DNA of 64,000 nt from Trebonia sp035294225 (lineage in GTDB: Bacteria; Actinomycetota; Actinomycetes; Streptosporangiales; Streptosporangiaceae): the NCBI GenBank assembly GCA_035294225.1, contig DATGLH010000085.1, positions 1 to 64,000 on the forward strand, given 5' to 3'. A model generated the notes under the pieces. That model searched no databases and was not told the origin of the DNA. It was given only the letters and a program-made list of their open reading frames with translations. Shown piece after piece: positions 8,687-20,292 of this stretch (the first letter of the stretch is position 1; each line of letters starts with the position of its first letter). The position numbers and the translations under genes are program-made.

Positions 8687-9676
8687 GTGAGGCAATCCCT
8701 CGGCAGGCTGCTGCGCCGCGACTGCGCGACTGGGCCGGCGGCTCGCCGCGAAACGGCGCGCCGGAAGCGCCCGGCGCTCTTTGCCCTGTCCGCGTCCAGG
8801 CCGGCGGCCCTCGCGGAACGCATCGAACGCGCCCCCGCGCTTGACCGCCCGGTACTCGCCCTGTCCCACACCGTGGTGCGCGCCCTGCCGCCAGGGCCGC
8901 GGACCGACATGCTGCACGGCGTACCGTTCGGCCAGCCCGCGCATCCGGCCCTCGTCCGGATGCCGCTTGGCTGCTGGACCTCTGCCGTGCTGCTCGACTT
9001 CTTCCGCGGGACGGAGCGGGCGGCGGGCACACTGGTCGCCGTCGGCCTGGCCGCGGCGCTTCCCTCGGCCGCCACCGGCCTGGCCGACTGGTCGGCGCTG
9101 CACCGCCACCAGCAGCGGGTCGGGCTCGTGCACGCGATCTCGCAGGCCGGCGCGACCACCTTGTTCAGCGCCTCGCTGCTGGCGCGGGCGACCGGCCGCC
9201 GCGGCAAGGGGAAGCTGCTGTCCGCCGGCGGCCTCGCGGCCGCCACCATCGGTTCCTACCTGGGCGGCCACCTGGCGCTGCGGCTCGGCGCCGGCGCCAG
9301 TCACGCCGAGCCGATCGAGCACCTGGCCGCTCTCGGCTGGAACGACTTGTGCCCGGTCGGCGAACTGCCCGAAGGACGCCTCACCCGCCGCCAGCTCGGC
9401 TATCTGAGCCTGCTGGCGCTGCGTCAGGGCACGACGGTGCACGTGCTGTCGGACCACTGCGCGCACCTGGGCGGCCCGCTGCACCAGGGCAGGGTGGTTA
9501 CCGTGCGGGGCGCCGCATGCGTTATGTGCCCCTGGCATGGTTCGACGTTCCGGCTCCGCGACGGCGCGGTGGTGCACGGGCCGGCCACCGCCAGGCAGCC
9601 GGCGTTCGAGTCCCGGGTCAGCGACTCAGGCTGGGTCCAGGTCCGGCCGCGCGCTGGCCGAGGGGCGGCGCGCTAG
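8687..9676 (+). CDS. DUF2231 membrane domain fused to Rieske [2Fe-2S] domain
   Basis: 329 residues from GTG 8687. Residues from about 75 to 215 form a DUF2231-type membrane domain with about four helices, starting LHGVPFGQPAHPALVRMPLG. The C-terminal about 100 residues are a Rieske fold with DHCAHLGGPL and CVMCPWHGSTF, giving the Cys-x-His and Cys-x2-His ligands, although the second block lies close to the cut-off for this family. The fusion suggests a membrane-anchored electron carrier or heme-linked redox protein; partner and substrate are unknown. Its stop shares the palindrome CTAG with the stop of the convergent SPFH gene. Confidence 0.85.
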   Translation: MRQSLGRLLRRDCATGPAARRETARRKRPALFALSASRPAALAERIERAPALDRPVLALSHTVVRALPPGPRTDMLHGVPFGQPAHPALVRMPLGCWTSAVLLDFFRGTERAAGTLVAVGLAAALPSAATGLADWSALHRHQQRVGLVHAISQAGATTLFSASLLARATGRRGKGKLLSAGGLAAATIGSYLGGHLALRLGAGASHAEPIEHLAALGWNDLCPVGELPEGRLTRRQLGYLSLLALRQGTTVHVLSDHCAHLGGPLHQGRVVTVRGAACVMCPWHGSTFRLRDGAVVHGPATARQPAFESRVSDSGWVQVRPRAGRGAAR

Positions 9677-10677
9677 CCGAGGGGCAGCCGGGTGATGCTG
9701 CCGGCGCCGTCGGGGCCGGGCAGCGGCGGCTCGGTCTCGTCCTCGCCCTGGGATTTGCCCTCCCCGTCGCCCGCCTTGCCGAAGAAGGCGCCGATCCCCT
9801 CGAGCGCCTTGCCCATCTCGCTGGGCACGATCCACAGCTTGTTCGCGTCGCCCCGGGCGATCTGCGGCAGCATCTGGAGGTACTGGTAGGCCAGCAGCCG
9901 CTGGTCCGGATTGCCCTCGTGGATGGCGCGGAAGACCGTCGAGATAGCCTGCGCCTGGCCGCGCGCCCGGGTGGCCTGAGCCGTGGCGTCGGCTTCCGCG
10001 CGCACCACGGCGGCCTCGGCCTCGCCGCGGGCCCGCAGCACCGCGGCCTGCCGCTCGCCCTCGGCGGTCAGGATGGCGGACTGCTTGGCCCCTTCCGCGG
10101 ACAGGATCGCCGCGCGCTTGTCCCGGTCCGCGCGCATCTGCTTCTCCATGGAGTCCTGGATGGACGACGGCGGCTCGATCGCCTTCAGTTCCACCCGGCT
10201 GACCCGCAGGCCCCACTTCCCGGTCGCCTCGTCGAGTTCGCGGCGCAGTTCTCCGTTGATCTTGTCCCGGGACGTCAGCGTGGTGTCCAGGTCCATGCCG
10301 CCGACGACATTCCGCAGCGTGGTGACCGTGAGCTGCTCGACAGCGGCGACGTAGTTGGCGATCTCGTACGTGGCCGCTCTCGGGTCGGTTACCTGGAAGT
10401 AGATCACCGTGTCGATGCCGACCACGAGGTTGTCCTTGGTGATGACCGGCTGGGGCGGGAAGCTGACCACCTGCTCCCTCAGGTCGATGAGCGGCCGCAG
10501 CCGGTCGATGAACGGCACCACCAGGTTCAGTCCGGCATGCAGCGTCCGGTGGTAGCGGCCGAAGCGTTCGACAATGCCCGCCCGCGCCTGCGGCACGATC
10601 CGTACCGACCGGAGCAGGGTGATCAGGGCGAGACCGACGATCAGGACGAGAAGCACTATTGCGACTATGGTGCTCAT
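9673..10677 (-). CDS. SPFH/band 7 membrane protein (stomatin/QmcA/paraslipin-like)
   Basis: 334 residues from ATG 10677 (an ATG three codons earlier is also possible). One N-terminal membrane helix (STIVAIVLLVLIVGLALITLL) is followed by the SPFH domain (VPQARAGIVERFGRYHRTL, then FPPQPVITKDNLVVGIDTVI) and a long charged, Ala/Glu/Arg-rich coiled coil. It ends with a conserved stretch LLAYQYLQMLPQIARGDANK and an acidic tail. Family members form membrane-attached ring assemblies and often support proteases or membrane organisation. No NfeD partner gene is adjacent. Confidence 0.88.
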   Translation of the reverse strand: MSTIVAIVLLVLIVGLALITLLRSVRIVPQARAGIVERFGRYHRTLHAGLNLVVPFIDRLRPLIDLREQVVSFPPQPVITKDNLVVGIDTVIYFQVTDPRAATYEIANYVAAVEQLTVTTLRNVVGGMDLDTTLTSRDKINGELRRELDEATGKWGLRVSRVELKAIEPPSSIQDSMEKQMRADRDKRAAILSAEGAKQSAILTAEGERQAAVLRARGEAEAAVVRAEADATAQATRARGQAQAISTVFRAIHEGNPDQRLLAYQYLQMLPQIARGDANKLWIVPSEMGKALEGIGAFFGKAGDGEGKSQGEDETEPPLPGPDGAGSITRLPLG

Positions 10678-10764
10678 CACCGTCATCTCCGCTCGTACGA
10701 GCCCATACGCCCACGGTACAGCCGGGCCGCGCTAAGTGCCAGGGCGGTCGCGTTCCGTGTCCGC

Positions 10765-11553
10765 TCAGCGTGCGGCCCAGGCGGTCCAGCGTGACTGACG
10801 GTGCTCGATTTCCAGCGGGACGCCGAAACACCGGGACAAGTTGCGGGCGGTGAACACCTCGGAGATGGGCCCCGCCGCGAGTACCGAGCCGCGGCGCAGC
10901 AGCATGGCATGGGTAAAGCCGTCGGGGACCTCCTCGACATGGTGCGTGACGAGCACCATCATCGGCGCCTTGGGGTCGTGGGCGAGCTGCGACAGCCGCT
11001 TGAGCAGGTCCTCCCGGCCGCCGAGGTCCAGGCCTGCGGCAGGCTCGTCGAGCAGCAGCATCTCCGGGTCGGGCATCAGCGCGCGGGCGATCTGCACGCG
11101 CTTGCGCTCGCCTTCGGACAGGGTCGCGAACCGGCGCCTGATCAGGTGCGCGCAGCCGAGCGCGTCGAGCAGTTCCACCGCCCTGGTCACGTCGGAGGAC
11201 TCGTACTCCTCCTTCCACCGGCCCAGGATCGCGTACGAGGCGGTCAGGACGAGGTCGATGACCTTCTCCCCGGCGGGCACCCGCTCGGCCAGCGCGGCGC
11301 TGGTGAGCCCGATCCGCGGCCTCAGGTCGAACACGTCCACGTCGCCGAGCCGCTCGCCGAGTACCTCCACGGTGCCCTCGGTGGGGAACAGCAACGTCGC
11401 CGCCACTTGAAGCAGGGTCGTCTTGCCCGCGCCGTTGGGGCCGATCACGATCCAGCGCTCGCTGCCGTGCGCGGTCCAGTCAACGTTCCGCAGCAATAGC
11501 GAGGCTTCCCGTCGTACCGACACGCCGCGCAGCTTGAGCACCTCGTCAGACAC
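10765..11553 (-). CDS. ABC transporter ATP-binding protein, stand-alone
   Basis: 262 residues from GTG 11553, with a strong GGAGGAGAGG site upstream. Walker A GPNGAGKTT, signature LSEGERKRV, Walker B MLLLDEPAAGLD and the switch His in VTHHVEEVPDGF are intact. It resembles the YlmA/ModF-type iron or molybdate-related ATPases that lack a dedicated permease nearby. No permease or binding protein gene is adjacent, so transported substrate or regulatory role is unknown. It is divergent from serB. Confidence 0.85.
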   Translation of the reverse strand: MSDEVLKLRGVSVRREASLLLRNVDWTAHGSERWIVIGPNGAGKTTLLQVAATLLFPTEGTVEVLGERLGDVDVFDLRPRIGLTSAALAERVPAGEKVIDLVLTASYAILGRWKEEYESSDVTRAVELLDALGCAHLIRRRFATLSEGERKRVQIARALMPDPEMLLLDEPAAGLDLGGREDLLKRLSQLAHDPKAPMMVLVTHHVEEVPDGFTHAMLLRRGSVLAAGPISEVFTARNLSRCFGVPLEIEHRQSRWTAWAAR

Positions 11554-11694
11554 TGCCTTGCCTCTCCTCCGCCGATCGAACGGCCGCCGAGACCGAACCT
11601 ATGCCAACGCAGGCCATTCAGCACACCGGGCAGCTAGATGGGCCGTTGGGGGTTCGTCACACCGGCCACCCGCAGACGGTAGCGTGGGCTCGCG

Positions 11695-12906
11695 ATGAAT
11701 CAGCCACGGACCACCCTCCTGATCACCCTGACCGGCCGTGACCGGCCCGGCGTGACGTCACGCCTGTTCGGCGCCCTGGCCCGGTTCCCGCTGAGCGTGC
11801 TCGACATCGAGCAGGTGGTCATCAGGGGCAGGCTGGTGCTCGGCGTGCTGACCTTGTGCGACGAGCCGCCGGACCTGACCGCGATCCACCGTGCCGTGAC
11901 CGGCCTGGCGGCGGACCTGGGGATGGACGTGGAGATCACGGCCGGCTCGGCCGAGCCGGGCCATGGCGCCGGCGGCGCCGCCCCGCCCCGCGGGCAACTG
12001 CACGTCACCGTGCTCGGCAGCCCGCTGCAGCCGGACGCCGTCGCCGCCGTCGCCGGCCGGATCGCCGCCAGCGGCGCCAACATCGACCGCATTACCCGGC
12101 TCGCCAGCGACCCGGTGACCTGCATCGAACTCGACGTCTCCGGCGCCGAGCCCGCGCCGCTGCGCAACGCGCTGACCCAGGTGGCCGCGGACCGCGGCGT
12201 AGACGTCGCGGTCCAGCGCGGCGGCCTCTACCGGCGGGCGATGCGGCTGATCGTGATGGACGTCGACTCGACGCTGATCCAGGACGAGGTCATAGACCTG
12301 CTGGCGGCGCGCGCCGGATGCGCCGCCGAGGTCGCCAAGGTCACTGAGGCGGCGATGCGCGGCGAACTCGACTTCGCCGCCTCGCTGCGAGAGCGGACGG
12401 CGCTGCTCGCCGGGCTCGACGTATCGGTGCTCGACTCGGTGCGCGCCGGCCTCAGGCTAACCCCCGGGGCGCGGACCCTGATCCGGACGCTCAAGCGCCT
12501 CGGCTACAAGTGCGGGATCGTGAGCGGCGGGTTCACCGCGGTGATCGAGCCGCTCGCCGCGTCCCTCGGCATCGATTACGTGGCCGCTAACACGCTCGAG
12601 GTCGCGGGCGGGAAGCTGACCGGGCGGGTGCTCGATCCGGTCGTCGACCGGGAGGGCAAGACCGAGGCGCTGCGCAGGTTCGCCCGCATGGCGGGGGTCC
12701 CGCTGTCGCAGACGGTCGCGGTCGGCGACGGCGCCAACGACCTCGGCATGATCAGCGCGGCCGGGCTCGGCGTCGCGTTCAACGCCAAGCCCGTGGTCAG
12801 GGACGCCGCCGATACGGCGCTCAACGTTCCCTACCTGGACGCGATCTTGTACCTGCTCGGCATCTCCCGCGCCGCGGTCGAGGCCGCCGACCAGGCGGAG
12901 GACTAG
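11695..12906 (+). CDS. serB: Phosphoserine phosphatase with N-terminal ACT domains
   Basis: 403 residues. Two ACT-type regulatory domains occupy about residues 1-180 (TLLITLTGRDRPGVTSRLFG, then LHVTVLGSPLQPDAVAAVAG), joined by a Gly/Pro-rich linker. The HAD-type catalytic domain begins at VMDVDSTLIQDEVIDLLA, with the nucleophile Asp and second Asp, then VSGGF and GDGANDLGMISAAG. It performs the last step of L-serine synthesis, and the ACT domains probably sense serine. The two-ACT layout is the standard actinobacterial form. Confidence 0.95.
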   Translation: MNQPRTTLLITLTGRDRPGVTSRLFGALARFPLSVLDIEQVVIRGRLVLGVLTLCDEPPDLTAIHRAVTGLAADLGMDVEITAGSAEPGHGAGGAAPPRGQLHVTVLGSPLQPDAVAAVAGRIAASGANIDRITRLASDPVTCIELDVSGAEPAPLRNALTQVAADRGVDVAVQRGGLYRRAMRLIVMDVDSTLIQDEVIDLLAARAGCAAEVAKVTEAAMRGELDFAASLRERTALLAGLDVSVLDSVRAGLRLTPGARTLIRTLKRLGYKCGIVSGGFTAVIEPLAASLGIDYVAANTLEVAGGKLTGRVLDPVVDREGKTEALRRFARMAGVPLSQTVAVGDGANDLGMISAAGLGVAFNAKPVVRDAADTALNVPYLDAILYLLGISRAAVEAADQAED

Positions 12907-12958
12907 CGGGAAACCCAGTCATCCGAACGTACGCGGCTGACTCCCCGCGCTCGCCGGT

Positions 12959-12995
12959 AAACGCGCCCCCGGGCCGCAGGCCCGGGGGCGCGTTT
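12959..12995. terminator. Bidirectional terminator between serB and hppA
   Basis: Perfect 17-base stem with a 3-base loop: AAACGCGCCCCCGGGCC, GCA, then the exact complement ending in GCGTTT. It lies between the convergent stops of serB (12906) and hppA (12997). The A/T ends give a short T-tract on both strands. Confidence 0.85.
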
Positions 12996-12996
12996 C

Positions 12997-15450
<2,454 letters not shown>

Positions 15451-16227
15451 TCGATCTCCTTGGACGTCTGGCATGCGCCGCTAAGGCAGTCGTTTGGCTT
15501 ATGAGGCTCATATCCACCTGTTCCGGAATGCCGAAAGCAGGCGTGGGCGGGAGTCTACGCCGCTTGGTCCGGATCTTGAAGAGAACCCACTTCCTAACAC
15601 TTTCGCTATCGAATAGTTACATTAACGGCGGGCGGCCAGGCTCGGAATCCCCACCCGCCACAGTCCGCCGGACGCCTTACTGTGACGCGCCCTAGTCGCA
15701 GCGGCAGAACACGCGTACCGCTGCCTCGGCACCGGCGCGGCCGCGATGCGCCCTTGCCCCCGTAGCGCCCCCGGCGCGGCAGCGCCGTAAATCACCCGCG
15801 CCCGGGCGCGGAAACGCCGCGGATCACCCGCACCCGGGCGCGGCGCCGACTCGCCCCGGAACCCAGGACGCGGCGTGCGGCCGCCCCAGATGCCCCTGAG
15901 GCGGCTGTGCCAGGATTAGCCTGGCCGCAACCAGGCGAGAACGTCCCGCCGACCGCTTTTATCGAAAAATCTTTCACGATGAATGGCAAATCGGCTATAG
16001 GCCAAAAACTCTTCACGATCATGATAGACCGGTCCGGCAAACGTCGCGGAACGGGCACGCATGGGCGCCGCGGGCAGAGGCGTAAGCCGCGGACGCCGCC
16101 GCCACGCCGGGAAGCGGACGCCGCCGCCACGCCGCGGAGCGGACGCGGACGGCGATGCCGCGGAGACGGAGGTCGTGCGCGCCCGGGAGATCCCGGCCAC
16201 GCGGGCGGGCGGTCCGCCGCGCCGCGC
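15451..16227. other. Gene-free spacer upstream of hppA, with short repeats
   Basis: No convincing gene is visible. The stretch at about 15585-15640 is AT-richer and probably holds the hppA promoter. A 21-base sequence ATCACCCGC[G/A]CCCGGGCGCGG occurs at 15791-15811 and 15823-15843. CGGACGCCGCCGCCACGCCG occurs at 16090-16109 and 16115-16134. Copy A of the dispersed repeat lies at 15963-16027. The end at 16228 is the stop of the BldG-partner ATPase gene. Confidence 0.6.
15963..16027 (-). repeat. Dispersed repeat, copy A
   Basis: One of three related segments in this window (others at 27316-27380 and 37542-37604). Read on the minus strand, each starts near CATGATC, has GAAagRTTTTT, a CTATtCCG-like middle, and a second CATsrTGAAaGATTTTTCG block. 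AT-rich compared with the surroundings. This copy is about 200 bases beyond the 3' end of the BldG-partner gene. Confidence 0.65.
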
Positions 16228-16752
16228 TCAGGCGGAAGGCGAGCGGCGCTTCCAGCTCATCGTGACAACGGTGCCGTCATCGGCGGGGGATATGCGCACG
16301 TCGTCGGCGAGCCCGGTGATCACCGCCAGGCCTACTCCCGGGGGAAGCTGGAGGATCGCGCCGTCCCTCGCGCCATCCCCGCCAAAGACATGCAGGGCCC
16401 CCGGGGCGGGCGCGGCTCCGGGGACGGTGCCGATACCGTCCGCCGGAGCCGGCGCCGCAGGTCCGCCGGGCCCGGATCCACCGTCCGCCAGGGCGGCGTC
16501 CGCGGGCGCCGCGTCGGTCACCATCACCTCGAACCGCTCGCCGTCGTCGGAGAGCGCGACGCGGATGGGCTGTTTCGGGCAGTGCTTGCGATGTGCTTCG
16601 ACCGCACGGGAGCACGCCTCACCGACCGCGAGGCGCACTTCATCGAGCAGCGACTCGTCAACGCCGCTCCGGCGCGCGACCGCGGTGGCGACGAGCCTGG
16701 CGGTCCGCACGTGCGCGGGCAACGGCGTAAAGGTGACTTCGACGGTGGCCAT
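16228..16752 (-). CDS. RsbW/SpoIIAB-like ATP-binding protein, BldG partner
   Basis: 174 residues. A GHKL-type ATPase domain of the anti-sigma kinase family: the N-box region reads SLLDEVRLAVGEACSRAVEA and a late GVGLAVITGLADDVRISPA takes the place of the G2 box. A Gly/Ala/Pro-rich insertion of about 35 residues (GPGGPAAPAPADG) splits the domain. It is immediately downstream of the STAS gene (14 bases). In Streptomyces the equivalent gene next to bldG encodes an anti-sigma-like protein. It probably binds and phosphorylates the STAS partner, controlling a sigma factor elsewhere. The long insertion makes kinase activity less certain. Confidence 0.8.
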   Translation of the reverse strand: MATVEVTFTPLPAHVRTARLVATAVARRSGVDESLLDEVRLAVGEACSRAVEAHRKHCPKQPIRVALSDDGERFEVMVTDAAPADAALADGGSGPGGPAAPAPADGIGTVPGAAPAPGALHVFGGDGARDGAILQLPPGVGLAVITGLADDVRISPADDGTVVTMSWKRRSPSA

Positions 16753-16766
16753 GTCGGAGCGCGCTG

Positions 16767-17117
16767 CTACTTCTCGGCCTTCCGGGCGGCGATGGCCTCG
16801 TCCACGGAGTCGTGGATCCCGAAGACCTTGGTAAGGCCGGTGATGCGGAAGATCTTGAGGATGCGCTCCTGTGTGCAGACCAGGTCGAGCGACCCGTCAT
16901 GCGCCCGTACCCGCTTGAGCCCGCCGACCAGGACCCCGAGGCCCGTGGAGTCGAGGAACTCGACCTTCTCCATGTTCACTATCAGCTGGTAGTTCTTCTT
17001 GTTAACGAGATCGATGAGCAGTTCGCGAAGGCGCGGCGCGGTGTAGACGTCGATTTCACCCTCGACGTCCACGACCTCGACGCCATCCTTGCTGTAGTGC
17101 CCCAGCTTCAGCTCCAC
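16767..17117 (-). CDS. bldG: STAS-domain anti-anti-sigma factor, BldG orthologue
   Basis: 116 residues. A complete STAS domain with VDVEGEIDVYTAPRLRELL and the phosphoacceptor motif VEFLDSTGLGVLVGGLKRV; the Ser in DSTG is the predicted phosphorylation site. The segment RILKIFRITGLTKVFGIHDS is close to BldG of Streptomyces, which controls morphological development and antibiotic production. The downstream ATPase gene and flanking helicase and hppA genes support orthology. The switch is expected to work by phosphorylation-dependent binding to an anti-sigma protein. Confidence 0.93.
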   Translation of the reverse strand: MELKLGHYSKDGVEVVDVEGEIDVYTAPRLRELLIDLVNKKNYQLIVNMEKVEFLDSTGLGVLVGGLKRVRAHDGSLDLVCTQERILKIFRITGLTKVFGIHDSVDEAIAARKAEK

Positions 17118-17245
17118 AAATCCTCCATCGCCGTGAAGGCGTTACTCGCTACACCCCTGCCCGGCATTCAACCACGCTCTGGTGTCATGTCTATACGAAA
17201 TCCCTGTGCCCGGCACCCCGCCTGGCTGATGACATACCTTAAACC

Positions 17246-19570
17246 GTGGCCACCGTCACCTCGATCCCTCCGGGCGCGGGCGTCGCGCCCCGTGAGGACG
17301 CCGCCGCGCTCGCCGTCCTGCGGGCCGCGCAGCATGCCGGGGAGCTTGTGCATCTAGAGCACATACCCGGCCAGGAGGGCGAAACTACATCCTGGCCGGA
17401 TTCAATCCGCCCGGAGGTGATCTCGGCGCTGGCCGGCCGCGGCATCACGGCCCCGTGGACACATCAGGCCGAGGCGGCCGCGCTCGCCCGGAGCGGCCGG
17501 AACGTGATCATCGCCACTCGCGCCGCCTCCGGCAAGTCCGCCGGATACCTGGCGGCCGCGCTGTCGGAGATACTCGACGGCGGCACGGCGCTGTACATCG
17601 CGCCCACCAAGGCGCTTGCCGCCGACCAGCTCCAGGCGGTACGCCGGCTCGGCGTCCCCGGCGTCCGCGCCGCCTGCTACGACGGCGACTCCACCGCGGC
17701 GGACAGGGCATGGGCGCAGGCACACGCCAATTACCTGCTGACCAACCCGGACATGCTGCATACCGCGATGCTGCCCGGCCACGCGCGCTGGCGCGGGTTC
17801 TTCAGGCGGCTGCGCGTCGTCGTCGTCGACGAGTGCCACGGCTACCGCGGCGTCTTCGGCTCGCACGTCGCGCAGGTGCTGCGACGGCTGCGCCGCGCGG
17901 CCGCGCACCACGGCGCGCCCGCACCGGTGTTCGTGCTCGCCTCCGCGACGGTCGCCGACCCGCGGGCCTGCGCCCGCCTGCTGACCGGCCTGGACGCGGT
18001 CGCGGTCACCGCGGACGGGTCTCCCCGGGCCCCGCTCACGTTCGCGCTGTGGGAACCGCCGCTGCTGCGTGCCGCCGGCCCGGCCAGGGCACGCAGGTCC
18101 GCCACCGCGGAGGCGGCGGACCTGCTGACCGCCCTGGTCAGGGCGCGGGTGCCCGCACTCGCCTTCATCAGGTCCCGCCGCGGCGCGGAGACCGTCGCGC
18201 TCACGGCGCGATCCTTTCTCGGCGAGGGGCACGCGGACACCGTCGCCGCATACCGTTCCGGCTACCTGGCCGACGACCGCCGCGGCCTCGAGGCGGCGCT
18301 GCGCGACGGGCGCATCACCGGCATGGCGGCCACCACCGCACTCGAACTCGGCGTGGACATCCCCGGCCTGGACGCGGTGCTCATAGCCGGGTGGCCGGGG
18401 ACGTGGGCGTCGCTGTGGCAGCAAGCGGGCCGGGCGGGCCGGGCCGGGCGCCCCGCGGTGGCGGTGTTCATCGCCCGGGACGACCCGCTCGACACCTACC
18501 TGATCCACCATCCGGACACGCTGCTGCACCACCCGCTTGAGCCCGCCGTGCTCGACCCGGCCAACCCGTACGTGCTGTCGCCGCACCTGGTGGCGGCCGC
18601 GGCGGAACTACCGCTGACCGAGGCCGACCTGGAGCTGTTCGGCCCCGCGGCGGCCACGGCGGTGACCGCCCTGGCCGAGGCGGGCAGCCTCCGGCGGCGG
18701 CCATCCGGCTGGCACACGGCGTACCGGGCCGGCCGGGCCCGCCACGGGCACCCGGCCCGCGAGATCAGCCTCCGCGGCGGCCAGGGGCGGCCCGTCCGCG
18801 TGGTCGAGGAGTCGACCGGCAGGCTAGTGGGCACGATGGACTCCCCGTCCGCGCACCAGTTCGTCCACGACGGGGCCGTCTACCTGCACCAGGGCGAGAC
18901 CTACGTGGTCCGCGCGCTGGACCTGGCCGACCGCGTGGCGCTGGTCGAGTGCCGCGATCCCGGATACACGACGCAGGCGCGCACCGTCACCGAAATCGAC
19001 GTCATATCGGAGCGCCGGCATGTCCGGTGGGGGCAAGCCGGCGTCGCGTTTGGCGACGTGCGGGTGACACGGCAGGTCGTGGGATATACCACCGTCCGTT
19101 CGGGATCCAGGAAAAGAGGACCGGAAACGGCGCTCAGCCTTCCGCGGCACACCCTCGCCACAACGGCGGTCTGGTGGACCATTCCGAACGGGCTGCTGGC
19201 GCCTCTCGAGGGCACCGATCTCGGCGGTGCGGCGCACGCGGCAGAACACGCCTCCATCGGGCTGCTGCCGCTGTTCGCCACCTGCGACCGATGGGATGTG
19301 GGCGGCCTGTCCACCGAGCTGCACCCTGCCACCGGGCGGCTGACCGTGTTCGTCTATGACGGGCACGAGGGCGGGGCGGGGTTCGCCGAGCGCGGGTTCG
19401 GCGTGGCGGCCGACTGGCTCGCCGCCACCAGGGACGCGATCGCCTCGTGCCCGTGCCAGACCGGATGCCCGTCGTGCGTGCAGTCCCCGAAGTGCGGGAA
19501 CGGCAATTCGCCGCTGTCCAAGGCAGGCGCCGTGGCGCTGCTCGACGTGCTGCTCGCCGCGGCAGGTTAG
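17246..19570 (+). CDS. DEAD/DEAH-box helicase with DUF1998 domain (MrfA/Hrq1-like)
   Basis: 774 residues from GTG 17246. Motif I is AASGKS, motif II DECH (VVVDECHGYRG), and motif VI QQAGRAGRAGR. The C-terminus has four clustered cysteines (CPCQTGCPSCVQSPKCG), which is typical of the DUF1998 zinc site. Family members (B. subtilis MrfA, yeast Hrq1) are ATP-dependent 3'-5' DNA helicases linked to repair of mitomycin-type damage. It is divergent from bldG in the same order as in Streptomyces. Confidence 0.92.
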   Translation: MATVTSIPPGAGVAPREDAAALAVLRAAQHAGELVHLEHIPGQEGETTSWPDSIRPEVISALAGRGITAPWTHQAEAAALARSGRNVIIATRAASGKSAGYLAAALSEILDGGTALYIAPTKALAADQLQAVRRLGVPGVRAACYDGDSTAADRAWAQAHANYLLTNPDMLHTAMLPGHARWRGFFRRLRVVVVDECHGYRGVFGSHVAQVLRRLRRAAAHHGAPAPVFVLASATVADPRACARLLTGLDAVAVTADGSPRAPLTFALWEPPLLRAAGPARARRSATAEAADLLTALVRARVPALAFIRSRRGAETVALTARSFLGEGHADTVAAYRSGYLADDRRGLEAALRDGRITGMAATTALELGVDIPGLDAVLIAGWPGTWASLWQQAGRAGRAGRPAVAVFIARDDPLDTYLIHHPDTLLHHPLEPAVLDPANPYVLSPHLVAAAAELPLTEADLELFGPAAATAVTALAEAGSLRRRPSGWHTAYRAGRARHGHPAREISLRGGQGRPVRVVEESTGRLVGTMDSPSAHQFVHDGAVYLHQGETYVVRALDLADRVALVECRDPGYTTQARTVTEIDVISERRHVRWGQAGVAFGDVRVTRQVVGYTTVRSGSRKRGPETALSLPRHTLATTAVWWTIPNGLLAPLEGTDLGGAAHAAEHASIGLLPLFATCDRWDVGGLSTELHPATGRLTVFVYDGHEGGAGFAERGFGVAADWLAATRDAIASCPCQTGCPSCVQSPKCGNGNSPLSKAGAVALLDVLLAAAG

Positions 19571-19571
19571 G

Positions 19572-19604
19572 GCGGCCCCGGCCGGGGGGGAGAGCCGGGG
19601 CCGC
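19572..19604 (+). terminator. Hairpin after the helicase gene
   Basis: Perfect 11-base stem (GCGGCCCCGGC with GCCGGGGCCGC) and an 11-base G-rich loop, starting two bases after the helicase stop. No T-run follows, so it is a GC-rich terminator of the actinobacterial type. Confidence 0.6.
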
Positions 19605-20292
19605 GCACGGTCCGGCCCTGGGGGGGTAGGCCGGCTCCGTTCCACAGGAAAGCTTATCCGCATTCGCGGCTCTGCATAACAGCCGGACGTTCACCGAGGA
19701 CCCGTGCAAGGGAATTACAACATATACGGACCGATCGTGAACAGACGTTCCCGCGGATTGCCCGGGCGAAGTGAATATCTTTCCAGGGCGCGCGGGCGCG
19801 CGGCCGGCCCGGCGGTCCGCGCCCCGCGGCGGGGCCGGCGGACCTCTGGTACTGGTTAACGACATGTAAACAGGCCTACTGATCGAGATCACGAATTGAT
19901 CACGCGCAGGGCTTTCGCCGGGCGTGCTTTCGTCGTAGAAAGGTGCTACGGACCGGTGGAACGTCCGAGCACGGCAGCCAGGTACCCACGCGCGACCAGC
20001 CGCGGGAGGCGTGTCAAGCCGGGACGGCGCGCGGCCGGCCTTGCTGACAATAGATTCAGGTGCACGCATGGTAGCCAGGCTGACGTGCTTACGGCGACGG
20101 CGCCCCCGCGCGGGGGCGCCGTTCGCGGTGCCGCGGCGTTCAGCCCGCCGGGGACACGCCACACGGGGGATATATCAAAGCTCCCCGACCGGGGACGATA
20201 GCCTTGGACCACCCGGCAGACGGTGTCGGCTGTCTTCGGGGTCAGGCTGCCGAATTGCGGGACGGGCGCCCGCATGGATGGGAGAGGACGCC
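19605..20292. other. Long spacer before the holin-like gene
   Basis: About 690 bases with no gene I can support. Stretches around 19660-19770 and 19855-19900 are AT-richer than average, and GATCAC occurs twice 11 bases apart near 19888-19904. The short frames here have atypical arginine-rich translations and look like noise. A strong hairpin lies at 20097-20122. Confidence 0.6.
20097..20122 (+). terminator. Perfect 13-base inverted repeat in the holin-gene leader
   Basis: ACGGCGCCCCCGC is followed at once by its exact complement GCGGGGGCGCCGT. It stands 170 bases before the holin-like gene, so it may be a terminator of an upstream short transcript or an attenuator of this gene. No T-run follows. 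Confidence 0.45.

Noticed and set aside
19605..20292. tRNA or structured RNA gene in the long spacer
   Set aside because: No cloverleaf, T-loop sequence or known riboswitch core could be recognised by eye; a covariance-model search would decide.
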